Shown here: positions 1 to 9,108 of the stretch, in pieces
Layout: each line of letters opens with the position of its first letter
Position numbering within the stretch: the stretch's first letter is position 1
Source of the DNA: Streptomyces sp. NRRL B-3428
Lineage (GTDB): Bacteria > Actinomycetota > Actinomycetes > Streptomycetales > Streptomycetaceae
Assembly (NCBI GenBank): GCA_000721375.1
Contig: JOGW01000027.1
Span: 1-64,000, forward strand
Direction of reading: 5' to 3'
Length of the DNA: 64,000 nucleotides
Notes under the pieces: generated by a model
What the model was told of the DNA's origin: nothing
Database searches by the model: none
What the model saw: only the letters and a program-made list of their open reading frames with translations
Position numbers and translations under genes: made by a program

Positions 1-83
1 ATCAACGACCCGAGATCATCACTCGAACCCTGCGACGACGAACGCAGCGTCGACAACACGGACGCACCCATGTCGAACTTCAT
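1..83 (-). CDS. WXG100-like small protein, N-terminal fragment (partial)
   Basis: Reading leftward from ATG at 83, behind a GGAGG eight bases upstream, the frame begins MKFDMGASVLSTLRSS, continues with SQGSSDDLGSL and runs off the window edge. Only 27 residues are visible. From memory, Streptomyces small helical proteins of the WXG100/ESX type (type VII secretion targets) begin this way, with a Ser-Ser-Asp-Asp-Leu-Gly turn near residue 20. The diagnostic WxG turn lies outside the window, so the family call is inference. Its upstream region carries a 12-bp repeat array. Confidence 0.45.
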   Translation of the reverse strand, partial: MKFDMGASVLSTLRSSSQGSSDDLGSL

Positions 84-113
84 CGGGCCTCCCCCGGCCT
101 GGTCAGATGGGAC

Positions 114-160
114 TGCATGACGGTTTGCATGACCGTTTGCATGGCGGATTGCATACGGAG
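114..160. repeat. Four 12-bp tandem repeats (TGCATGACGGTT type)
   Basis: TGCAT occurs at 114, 126, 138 and 150, exactly 12 bases apart. The units are TGCATGACGGTT, TGCATGACCGTT, TGCATGGCGGAT and TGCATACGGAG. The array lies 31-77 bases upstream of the leftward WXG100-like start at 83, and a 10-bp palindrome ATCAATTGAT follows at 169-178. Position suggests regulator binding sites; no regulator is identifiable here. Confidence 0.75.
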
Positions 161-225
161 TCATCTCTATCAATTGATGGTCCGGGCACGCAATCGGCCC
201 CCGCCCTGGAGCGTCATGCCCCGCC

Positions 226-2693
226 CTAGAGCCTCGTCCGCAACGCCGCCCGGGCCGGAAGATGGGTCGCGAGCAGGCCGAGGGCGAGGGCCGATCCCGC
301 GAAGGAGCCGTAGAGCAGCGGGGGGATGTAGGGGTTCTCGCCCGTGAGGCCGTTCATCATCGGGACCAGCGTCGCGAGCGCAATGGCCGAGCCGATGGCG
401 ATCCCCGCGCAGGCGACGAGGAGGGCCTCCCAGCCGACCATGCGCAGGACCTGACGGCGGGTGGAGCCGATGAGGCGCAGCATGCCGAGTTCACGGCGGC
501 GGTCGAGGACCGTCATCACCAAGGTGTTGCCGGCGGCGATCGCCGCGAAGCCGCCGAGTACCGCGGCCATGACGGTGTTCGCCCAGGCGTTGAGCTCGCG
601 GTCCATGGACGCGGCGCCCGTGTAGGCCTCGCGGTCCAGGACGTGGCCGGTCTGCCCGCCGAGCGGGGCGAGTGCGTCCGCGGTGCCGCCCTTCGTCCAC
701 AGTTCGGTGGAGAAGGGAGAGGTGACGTGGGGGGCCAAAGCGTCCTGAGGAAGGGTGACTTGGGAGAGGCCGAGGCCTCGGCCGTAAGTCGCGACGACGG
801 TCGGGGTCGCCACGGTCCCGTCCGGCAGCCGCAGTTCGACACGGTCGCCGACGCCCACCTTGGCGTTCTTCGCGAGTGAAGCGTCGAGAGCGACCTCGCC
901 CCGGCCGAGCCCGAGAGCGCCGTCGCGTACGTCCAGGTTCTGCACCTGGGCCAGCGACTTCGCCGTACCGGAAACGCCCTGGGCCGAGGCGGACTGGAGC
1001 CAGCGGTCGCCGCCCGAGCCGGCCGGGATCAGGACGGAGGTCTTGAGCACGCCCACGGCCGACTCGACGCCCGGGGTGCGGTCGGCGCGCGACACCGCGT
1101 CGGACGGCAGGCCGCCGTCCGCGCGCACGATGTGGTCGGCGGTGATACCGGCCTCCTGCTGGTGCGCGGCCGCGCGGTCCTCGCTGGTGTGCATGAAGAC
1201 GAGCGTGGAGGCGAAGGCCATCGCGAGGACGATGGGGGTGATGGCGGAGGCCATCCGGCGGGAGTTCGTACGGGAGTTGGCCGCCGCTAGATGGCCCGAG
1301 GCGCCCGCGCCACGAAGGAGCAGTCCGAAGAGGGCCGCGCAGGCGCGGGCCACGAGCGGGCCGAGCAGGGCGACCGACAGCATGAAGCACATGACCACGC
1401 CGAGCGCCGCGTTGGCCGCGTCGTCGCCGGTCTGGGTCGCGGCCAGGCGCGAGAAGAAGAAGCCGCCGACGAGGGCTGCGATGCCGAGAGGTGTACGGAT
1501 CCAGCCGGGCCGCAGCCGCTCCACGCTCGCCTCGCCGAGCGCCTGGCCCGGCTTGATCCGCGAGGCGCGGCGGGCGGCGGCGTATCCGGCGAGCAGGGCG
1601 GTGAGGATGACGGCTCCCGTGGCACTCACCAACGGGATCCAGGAGACGGAGAGTTGGACCCCGTCCGGTACCGCGCCCTTCTCCTTGAGCTGGCCGAACC
1701 ACCAGGACGCGAGGGCGATCCCCGGCAGACAGCCGAGCGCACCGGCGAGCGGTGCGAGCATCAGGGCCTCGGTGGCGATGGTGCGGCGGATCTGCCGGGG
1801 CGTGGCGCCGATGGCCCGCAGAAGCGCGAACTCGCGGGCGCGCTGGCCGACACAGAGTGCGACGGTGCCGGCGGCCGTGAACATCGCGACCATGGTGGCC
1901 ACGCCGCCGAAGGAACCGCCGATCCCGGTGAGCACTTCCTGGGCGAAGCCGAGCGAGCCGTCCTCGGCGGCGCCGCGGTCCTGACCCGCGTACACCTTCA
2001 CCTTGCCGCCGAGCTCCTTGCCGCCGAACACCTTGGCGACGGAGGCCTTCAACTCGCCCGCCGACACTCCCTTTTCGGGCAGTACGGCGATGGCGTCGAT
2101 CTTCCCGGGGTGTCCTGAGATCCGTACGGCCTCGGAGTCGGCGAACCAGGCGGTCGGTTCCTGCGCGCGCGTAAGCCCCGAGACGGTGAAGGTGCGCGGG
2201 CCGTCCGCGGTCGTGAGGGTGACGCTGTCGCCCACCCGCCCTGCGGAGAGGACCACCTGCCCGGCCTTCGGCGCCGCACCACTGCTCAGCCGCTCCCCCG
2301 TGAAAGCAGTGGACCCCCAGTTGTGCGCGGTCACCGGCCCCTTGGCGCTCTGCAGCGGGAAGGTCAGATCGGCGACGGCCGCGCGAGCACCGGGTGCCGA
2401 ACGCGCCTTCTCCACCAGGGAGTTGTCGAGCCGGGCACGGTCCGGCACGGGGGACGGCGAATCGCTGCGGCTCTCGCCGCTGCCGGTGACCATGTGGGCC
2501 TGCTGGTCGGCTGCCGCGACCACGGGAACGGCGGCGTAGCGCTCGGGCGGAACCGATGCCCTTAGGCCGGTCTCCAGAAGAATTCCGCAGGCCGAAACGA
2601 TCAGCGCGGCCATCGCGAGCGCGATGAAGGTGCCCGCGAACGAGGCCGGCTTGAAGCGCAGGGCGGCCCGCGAGAGGCCGTTGGGCCGGGACA

Positions 2694-2694
<1 letters not shown>
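226..2694 (-). CDS. ABC transporter permease, FtsX/MacB type
   Basis: An 822-residue membrane protein of the FtsX-like permease family, the membrane half of a MacB/LolCDE-type ABC exporter; the substrate is unknown. An N-terminal membrane anchor (near residues 20-40, [19 protein letters not shown]) precedes a large extracytoplasmic domain. Two FtsX modules follow, each with the cytoplasmic signature: [19 protein letters not shown] in the middle and [20 protein letters not shown] near the C-terminus. The ATG start is fixed by a 4-base ATGA overlap with the upstream ATPase gene, showing translational coupling. An open frame continues further upstream, but that part merely crosses the ATPase gene in another frame. 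Confidence 0.93.
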
Positions 2695-3503
<809 letters not shown>

Positions 3504-3541
3504 GGTGGGGCTCGCCTCCGTCGTTCTGTCGTGAGTGCTTC

Positions 3542-3600
3542 GATCGCCTGCGGTGGGATCGCTTGCGTTCGGATCGCTTACGTTCGATCACTTACGACGG
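3542..3600. repeat. Four degenerate 15-bp tandem repeats upstream of the ABC exporter
   Basis: The units are GATCGCCTGCGGTGG (3542), GATCGCTTGCGTTCG (3557), GATCGCTTACGTTCG (3572-3585 plus shared base) and GATCACTTACGACGG (3586). Steps are 15, 15 and 14 bases. The consensus is GATCGCTTRCGTTCG. The array sits 39-97 bases upstream of the leftward ATPase start and is non-coding, so it is most likely an array of regulator sites. Confidence 0.75.
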
Positions 3601-3722
3601 TACGAATCGGGCGCCTGCCCGAGCCATGGAGATGGCCTCCGAGTCATGTGGGGGTTTACCCCACCCCGCGCCGGTCCGCGGCTCTCCATAGTTGCCAGGT
3701 AAACAGTTTGATAGGCTAAATA

Positions 3723-3762
3723 TTGACGCGTTCTTGACGCTCCCTTGACCAAAACCTTTGAC
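3723..3762 (+). promoter_or_regulatory. Four phased TTGAC motifs upstream of the antiporter
   Basis: TTGAC occurs at 3723, 3734, 3745 and 3758, with spacings of 11, 11 and 13 bases, ending just before an AAAGGAG ribosome site at 3764-3770. One copy may serve as a -35 hexamer. Spacing of about one helical turn is also compatible with an operator array. Function is inferred only. Confidence 0.4.
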
Positions 3763-3794
3763 CAAAGGAGAAGCCCATCGGACACGCAGACACC

Positions 3795-5012
3795 TTGATA
3801 GCCATGGGCGGCGCCTTCCTCGCCGCCGCGGTCCTCGCCCGGCTCGGCGGACGGATCGGACTGCCCACCATTCCGCTGTTCATCCTGGCCGGGATCCTGC
3901 TCGGCCCGCACACCCCCGGGATCGTGCTCGTCGCCGACCCCCACGACCTCGAGATGCTCTCCGCGCTCGGACTCGTCCTGCTGCTCTTCTATCTCGGGCT
4001 CGAGTTCCACATGGACGACCTCAAGGCGGGCGGCCGCAAGATGGCGCTCGCCGGCGGGAGTTACCTCCTGCTGAACGTCGGCGCCGGCCTGGGTTTCGGA
4101 TTCGCCCTCGGCTGGGGCACCTCCGAAGCGCTGGTCCTCGCCGGGGTGCTCGGCATCTCCTCGTCCGCGATCGTCACCAAGGTCCTGGTGGACACCGGCC
4201 GGCTCGGCAATCCCGAGACCAAGCCGATCCTCGGGATCATCGTGGTCGAGGACATCTTCCTGGCCCTGTATCTGGCGGCGCTGCAGCCCATCCTGTCGGG
4301 AGCGGACTCGTTCGCCGCCGCCGTGATGGACGGCGGCAAGGCCTTCGGCTTCCTGATCCTGCTCGCGCTCGCCGCCCGCTTCGGCACTCGGATCATTGGC
4401 AAGCTCTTCGCCACGCGTGACGACGAGCTGCTCGTGATCTCGTTCCTGGGCGCGGCCGTGTTCATGGCCGGAGTCTCGGAGTGGTTCGGCGTCGCGGACG
4501 CGATCGGTGCGTTCATGGTCGGTCTGATGCTCGGCAGTACGGCCTCCGGTGAGCGGATCCTCAAGCTCGTACATCCGCTGCGTGACGCGTTCGGCGCGAT
4601 CTTCTTCTTCGCGTTCGGGCTCTCCATAGACCCGGGCGATCTGCCGGTCGTCCTGTGGCCGGTGCTGGCCGCCGTGGCCGTGACACTGGTGATGAACGTG
4701 GTCGCGGGACTGGCCGCGGCCAAGGTCTACGGATTCGGAGCGGGCCCCGCCGCCAACATCTCCACCACCCTGCTCGCCCGCGGTGAGTTCGCGCTGATCC
4801 TGGCCACGATGGCGGCCGGTGCCGGGCTCGACGACCGGCTCTCGCCGTTCATCGCGGGGTACGTGCTGCTGCTCGCCGTCCTCGGACCGCTGGCCGCCGG
4901 GCAGTCGCAGTGGCTGGCCCGCGTACTGCCGAAGAAGCTCCAGAAGGCGGAACTCCAGGAAGTGGAGCTCACGCCTCCCGGCAGAGCAGAAGCAGTGCCC
5001 GGTCGTCGTTGA
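3795..5012 (+). CDS. Cation/proton antiporter, CPA2 (KefB/NapA) family
   Basis: A 405-residue polytopic membrane protein with about 12 hydrophobic segments. The opening pattern (LARLGGRIGLPTIPLFILAG) and the core LLLFYLGLEFHMDDL are typical of monovalent cation/proton antiporters of the CPA2 group. It probably exchanges K+ or Na+ for H+ across the plasma membrane. No TrkA-N nucleotide domain is present. The start is uncertain: TTG at 3795 sits exactly at the first membrane helix but 24 bases from the only good ribosome site (AAAGGAG, 3764-3770), which instead fits a codon ATC at 3777 giving a GHADT extension. The 3' end overlaps the convergent phosphatase gene by 44 bases. Confidence 0.9.
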   Translation: MIAMGGAFLAAAVLARLGGRIGLPTIPLFILAGILLGPHTPGIVLVADPHDLEMLSALGLVLLLFYLGLEFHMDDLKAGGRKMALAGGSYLLLNVGAGLGFGFALGWGTSEALVLAGVLGISSSAIVTKVLVDTGRLGNPETKPILGIIVVEDIFLALYLAALQPILSGADSFAAAVMDGGKAFGFLILLALAARFGTRIIGKLFATRDDELLVISFLGAAVFMAGVSEWFGVADAIGAFMVGLMLGSTASGERILKLVHPLRDAFGAIFFFAFGLSIDPGDLPVVLWPVLAAVAVTLVMNVVAGLAAAKVYGFGAGPAANISTTLLARGEFALILATMAAGAGLDDRLSPFIAGYVLLLAVLGPLAAGQSQWLARVLPKKLQKAELQEVELTPPGRAEAVPGRR

Positions 5013-6135
5013 CGTCCTTGGCGACCGCCTCGATCAGATGCCAGGCAGCACCGTGGAAGCCGCCCGCGACATAGCGGTCGGCTTCCCCGGTGAGGCGGTC
5101 GATGCCCTCGGTCATATCGCGGTCGGAGGTCTCCACCAGGCCGTCCGTGAAGAGCATGAGCACGTCGCCCGGCCGCAGCGAGCCCTTGACCGGGTCGAAC
5201 TGCGCACCGTCGTACACCCCGAGCAGCGGCCCCTCGGCGGACATCTCCTCCCAGCGGCCCGTACCGGCATGCAGCTGGACGGCCGGCGGGTGGCCCGCGG
5301 AGAGCAGTTCGTAGTCGCCCGACTCGAGGTCGAGCGCGAGGTGGATGGAGGTCGCGAAACCCTCGTCCCAGTCCTGGCGGAGCAGATAGCCGTTGGCCGC
5401 CGGCAGGAAGTCCTGCGAGGGCAGCGAGCCGAGCAGTCCGCCGAAGGCACCGGACAGGAGCAGCGCGCGCGAGGCCGCGTCCATGCCCTTGCCCGACACG
5501 TCGGTGAGGACGACCTCAAGGGTGCGGCCGCCGTTCGTACGGGCCGCGCAGACGAAGTCGCCGGAGAAGGACTGGCCGCCGGCCGGGCGCAGCGCCATCT
5601 CGCGGTGCCAGCCGACCGGCAGGGTGGGCAGCTTGCTCTGGACGCGGATGCGTTCGCGCAGGTCGAAGAGCATCGTGCCGCCGCGCCGCCACGGCACACC
5701 GACCCGGCTGCGGAACTGGGCGATCAACAGGCCGAAGAACCCGCAGGCCGCGACCACGAGCACTATGCCCGGGGTGACGCGCGCGGGGCCTTCCTGGTAC
5801 GGCCCGAGCGCGAAGGACTCCACGATCAGGGCGGCCGCGGCGGCCGCGTACAGACCGAGCAGGCTCGCGGGACGAAGCAGCAGTCCGCCCGCGACGATCG
5901 GCAGGCAGAGCAGGGCCGGTGAGAACCACACGGGTATCGCGAGCGTGCCCGCGGTGATCGCAGGGATCATCAGGAGCAGACCGGCAAGGGCGATCCAGTC
6001 GGAGCCGTCGCCGCGGAAGTAGTCGACACCGGATTTGCGCAGGCCGACGCGGGCCCGGTGCCAGCGTTTGCGCATCCGGGCCGTGAACGTCTCCGCTTCC
6101 GCGCGTTCCGCGCGGTCGCGCTGTGCACCGGTCAT
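4969..6135 (-). CDS. Membrane PP2C-type (SpoIIE/RsbU) serine phosphatase
   Basis: A 388-residue protein. An N-terminal basic segment is followed by four or so membrane helices (about residues 45-150) and a C-terminal SpoIIE domain. The metal-binding signatures are visible: SFSGDFVCAARTNGGR, LTDVSGKGMDAASRAL, LSAGHPPAV and MLFTDGLVE. The family dephosphorylates anti-sigma-factor antagonists in partner-switching stress pathways; no antagonist or anti-sigma kinase gene adjoins it, so the substrate is unknown. It lacks PAS or GAF sensor domains, so any input would come through the membrane part. The ATG at 6135 (MTGAQRDRAE) was chosen because upstream codons lack a typical N-terminus; its ribosome site is weak. 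Confidence 0.9.
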   Translation of the reverse strand: MTGAQRDRAERAEAETFTARMRKRWHRARVGLRKSGVDYFRGDGSDWIALAGLLLMIPAITAGTLAIPVWFSPALLCLPIVAGGLLLRPASLLGLYAAAAAALIVESFALGPYQEGPARVTPGIVLVVAACGFFGLLIAQFRSRVGVPWRRGGTMLFDLRERIRVQSKLPTLPVGWHREMALRPAGGQSFSGDFVCAARTNGGRTLEVVLTDVSGKGMDAASRALLLSGAFGGLLGSLPSQDFLPAANGYLLRQDWDEGFATSIHLALDLESGDYELLSAGHPPAVQLHAGTGRWEEMSAEGPLLGVYDGAQFDPVKGSLRPGDVLMLFTDGLVETSDRDMTEGIDRLTGEADRYVAGGFHGAAWHLIEAVAKDVNDDRALLLLCREA

Positions 6136-6358
6136 TTCCGTGGACCCTATCCACCCTTGGCGGCCGCGCGCACGGGAGGTCCGGCTTGTCCCTCGCACGA
6201 GCGTGGCCGGTCACACCGCGTGTGACGTAGGGGACACCGCACGTGGCCATGGCCGGACCGCCTCACCTGTACGCCCGGTTCACTCCCTTTGCGAAATCGG
6301 CCGCGGACGCCGGGAAAATCCCTCGCCCAATATCCCGAGGGCCTGGTAGGCAGGGCGT

Positions 6359-7588
6359 ATGACACTTGAGATCCGCGTCCTGGACCCGGCCGACTGGGAG
6401 CGCTGGTACGGCAAGCTGGAGCTGGCGTTCGGTGGGGTGGCAACGCCCGGGCAGGAGCGGGAGTTCGACCACGCCGTCACCGAGGCGGAGCGTTCGCTCG
6501 GGGTGTGGGACGGGGACGAGGCCGTCGGCACCGCGGGGGCCTTCTCCTTCCGTATGTCCGTTCCGGGTGGCGCCCTGGTGCCCTCGGCCGGCGTCACGAT
6601 GGTGAGCGTCGCGTCCACGCACCGCAGACGCGGCATCCTCACCTCGATGATGCGCCGCCAGCTCGACGACGTACGCGCCCTCGGCGAACCCCTCGCGATC
6701 CTCACGGCCTCCGAGCCCGCGATCTACGGCCGGTTCGGATACGGCTGCGCCACACAGCAGCTCGGTGCGGAGATCGACAGCACGCGGGTGCGGATCGCGG
6801 TTCCCGCCGGTACGGATGACGTACGGCTGCGCCTTGTTGACGGCGCTCAGTCGCTGGAGCGGTGCGAGGAGCTGTACGCGGGGATCGTGGCGTTGCGGCC
6901 CGGGATGCTCGAGCGCCTGGAGACCTGGAAGCCGGGCTTCCTCGTCGATCCGCCCGAGCAGCGCGAGGGCGCCTCGCCGTTGCAGTGTCTGCTGGCCGAG
7001 CGGGACGGCGAACTGGTGGGCTACGCCCGGTTCCGCACCAAGCCCGACTGGGACTCAGCGGGGCCCTGCGGCACGGTGAAGGTGCACCACATGGACGCGG
7101 TGGACGCCGCCGCGCACGCCGCGATGATGCGGCACTTCCTCTCCATGGACCTGATGACCAAGGTCTCCCTGCGCAACAGGCCGGTGGACGACGGCTGGCA
7201 GCATCTCGTGTCCGACGTCCGGCGCTGTGCGCTGACCCTGCGGGACTCGCTGCACGTACGTCTGGTGGAGGTGGGCGCGGCGCTCGAAGCCCGTACGTAC
7301 CGGGCGCCGGTGGACGTGGTGTTCGAGGTGTCCGACGCCTTCTGCCCGTGGAACGAGGGGCGTTGGCGGCTGACCGGCGACTCGCTCGGCGCCTCGTGCA
7401 AGCGCACGGAGGATCCGGCGGATCTCGCCCTGTCCGTACGGGAGTTGGGCTCGGCCTACCTGGGCGGCTTCACGCTGACGGCGCTCGCGGGGGCGGGTCT
7501 GGTGCGGGAGCTGCGCCCCGGGGCGCTGGCCTCCGCGTCGCTCGCGTTCGGCTCGGACGTGGCGCCCTGGCTGCCGCACGGGTTCTGA
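6359..7588 (+). CDS. Eis-like GNAT N-acetyltransferase
   Basis: The 409 residues match the size and layout of Mycobacterium tuberculosis Eis: an N-terminal GNAT domain, a second degenerate GNAT domain and a C-terminal sterol-carrier-like domain. Acetyl-CoA-binding residues are visible in VASTHRRRGILTSMM. IYGRFGYG contains Tyr123, placed like the proposed general acid Tyr126 of Eis. The protein ends in Phe409, and Eis uses its C-terminal carboxylate in catalysis. Eis enzymes acetylate amines, including aminoglycosides and protein lysines; the substrate here is unknown. The gene is divergent from the phosphatase with a 223-bp spacer and converges on the glycosylase gene. Confidence 0.9.
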   Translation: MTLEIRVLDPADWERWYGKLELAFGGVATPGQEREFDHAVTEAERSLGVWDGDEAVGTAGAFSFRMSVPGGALVPSAGVTMVSVASTHRRRGILTSMMRRQLDDVRALGEPLAILTASEPAIYGRFGYGCATQQLGAEIDSTRVRIAVPAGTDDVRLRLVDGAQSLERCEELYAGIVALRPGMLERLETWKPGFLVDPPEQREGASPLQCLLAERDGELVGYARFRTKPDWDSAGPCGTVKVHHMDAVDAAAHAAMMRHFLSMDLMTKVSLRNRPVDDGWQHLVSDVRRCALTLRDSLHVRLVEVGAALEARTYRAPVDVVFEVSDAFCPWNEGRWRLTGDSLGASCKRTEDPADLALSVRELGSAYLGGFTLTALAGAGLVRELRPGALASASLAFGSDVAPWLPHGF

Positions 7589-7621
7589 GCGAGGCTGCGG
7601 CTCAGCAGGCCGAAAGACCGG

Positions 7622-8431
7622 TCAGAAGCTCTGACAGCGCGGGCACCAGAAGAGGTTGCGGGCGGCGAGATCGGCGGTGCGGATCTCGCCGCCACAGATG
7701 TGGCAGGGCAGCTGGGCCCTGCGGTAGACGTAGACCTCACCGCCGTGGTCGTCCACGCGCGGCGGGCGGCCCATCGCCTCCGGGGTGTGCTCGGGGCGCA
7801 CGGTGTCGATGCGGTTCAGGCGTACGCCTTCGCGCATCAGCTCCGCCAAGTCCGCCCAGATCAGGTCCCATTCACGACGTGTGAGGTCCTTGCCGAGGCG
7901 GTACGGGTCGATGCCGTGCCGGAAGAGGACCTCGGCGCGGTAGACGTTGCCGACGCCCGCGATGACCTTCTGGTCCATGAGCAGGGCGGCGATCGTCGTA
8001 CGGGAGCGGCTGATCCGCGCCCACGCCTTGTCCGGGTCGTCGTCGGCACGGAGGGGATCCGGGCCGAGGCGGTCGTGTATCGCCTGCTTCTCGCCGTCGG
8101 TGATGAAGGCGCAGGTGGTGGGGCCGCGCAGATCCGCGTACGCCTTGGGGTGCTCCAGGCGCAGGCGGACGGTGTCGGTGGGCGGCGGGGCGGTCCCGGT
8201 CCCGAAGTTCAGCTTGCCGAACAGGCCCAGGTGGATGTGGATCCAGCCGAGCTTGCCGAAGCCTAGGAAGAGGTGCTTCCCGTGGGCTTCGGCTGAGGTC
8301 AGCCTGCGGCCGTCCAGGAGGGCCGCACTGTCCGAGAACTTGCCCTGGGGGCTGGTCACCCGGACGGTGCGGCGTTGGAAGCGAGCCGCGTGGTCCTGTG
8401 CCAGGCGGTGGATCGTATGGCCCTCGGGCAC
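7622..8431 (-). CDS. Fpg/Nei-family DNA glycosylase/AP lyase
   Basis: A 269-residue base-excision repair enzyme. The N-terminus MPEGHTIHR has the catalytic Pro2 (after Met removal) and Glu3 of the Fpg/Nei superfamily, and Lys52 (AEAHGKHLFL) matches the conserved beta-strand lysine. The helix-two-turn-helix motif includes DQKVIAGVGNVYRAEVLF. The C-terminus is a four-cysteine zinc finger (CHIC ... CPRC). The PEGHTIH start is typical of actinobacterial Nei2-like enzymes, which remove oxidised pyrimidines. It follows rpiB by 30 bases in the same direction, so the two are probably co-transcribed. Confidence 0.94.
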   Translation of the reverse strand: MPEGHTIHRLAQDHAARFQRRTVRVTSPQGKFSDSAALLDGRRLTSAEAHGKHLFLGFGKLGWIHIHLGLFGKLNFGTGTAPPPTDTVRLRLEHPKAYADLRGPTTCAFITDGEKQAIHDRLGPDPLRADDDPDKAWARISRSRTTIAALLMDQKVIAGVGNVYRAEVLFRHGIDPYRLGKDLTRREWDLIWADLAELMREGVRLNRIDTVRPEHTPEAMGRPPRVDDHGGEVYVYRRAQLPCHICGGEIRTADLAARNLFWCPRCQSF

Positions 8432-8461
8432 GGTTCGCTGTCCTCCGGGAGCGGGTGGGAC

Positions 8462-8947
8462 TCAGCCCTGCGGGTGGTGCGCCGGGATCGGCGGCAGCTC
8501 ACGGGTGCGCTCGTACTCCGAGAGCATCTCGATACGGCGGGTGTGGCGCTCCTCACCCGAGTACGGGGTGCTCAGGAAGATCTCGACGAACTTCGTCGAC
8601 TCCTCCAGGGAGTGCATCCGGCCGCCGATGGAGACGACGTTGGCGTCGTTGTGCTCGCGGCCGAGAGCGGCGGTCTGCTCGCTCCAGGCGAGGGCGCAGC
8701 GGACGCCCTGCACCTTGTTGGCGGCGATCTGCTCGCCGTTGCCCGAGCCGCCGATCACGATGCCCAGCGAGTCGGGGTCCGCGGCCGTCTTCTCGGCGGC
8801 ACGCAGACAGAACGGCGGGTAGTCGTCCTGGGCGTCGTAGATGTGCGGACCGCAGTCCACGGGCTCATGGCCGTGGGCCTTGAGCCACTCGACGAGGTGG
8901 TTCTTGAGTTCGTAGCCGGCATGGTCGGAGCCGAGGTACACGCGCAT
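8462..8947 (-). CDS. rpiB: Ribose-5-phosphate isomerase B
   Basis: A 161-residue cytosolic enzyme interconverting ribose-5-phosphate and ribulose-5-phosphate in the non-oxidative pentose phosphate pathway. MRVYLGSDHAGYELK with Asp8-His9 is the phosphate and ring-opening region. IGGSGNGEQIAANKV carries Glu72, which replaces the cysteine base of the E. coli enzyme, as in mycobacterial RpiB. The C-terminal extension EYERT resembles the mycobacterial form. It is the first gene of a two-gene unit with the downstream glycosylase. Confidence 0.96.
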   Translation of the reverse strand: MRVYLGSDHAGYELKNHLVEWLKAHGHEPVDCGPHIYDAQDDYPPFCLRAAEKTAADPDSLGIVIGGSGNGEQIAANKVQGVRCALAWSEQTAALGREHNDANVVSIGGRMHSLEESTKFVEIFLSTPYSGEERHTRRIEMLSEYERTRELPPIPAHHPQG

Positions 8948-9108
8948 GGGTCCGAGTGTGGCACGTCCGCGATCGGGTAGCCGCGCCCGGGTCGGGCCCC
9001 AGGACCTGAGGCGGACCTAATGCAACGATCCGGAATCAGGACTTCCGCCCCTTCCCTTGGACCTGTTGAATGCCAGGGCTCGTAACCCGAGAACTTAAGG
9101 ATTGGTCC

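Noticed and set aside
114..160. 12-bp repeats as replication iterons or a CRISPR array
   Set aside because: No Rep gene, AT-rich region, spacers or cas genes; the units are too short and contiguous for CRISPR.
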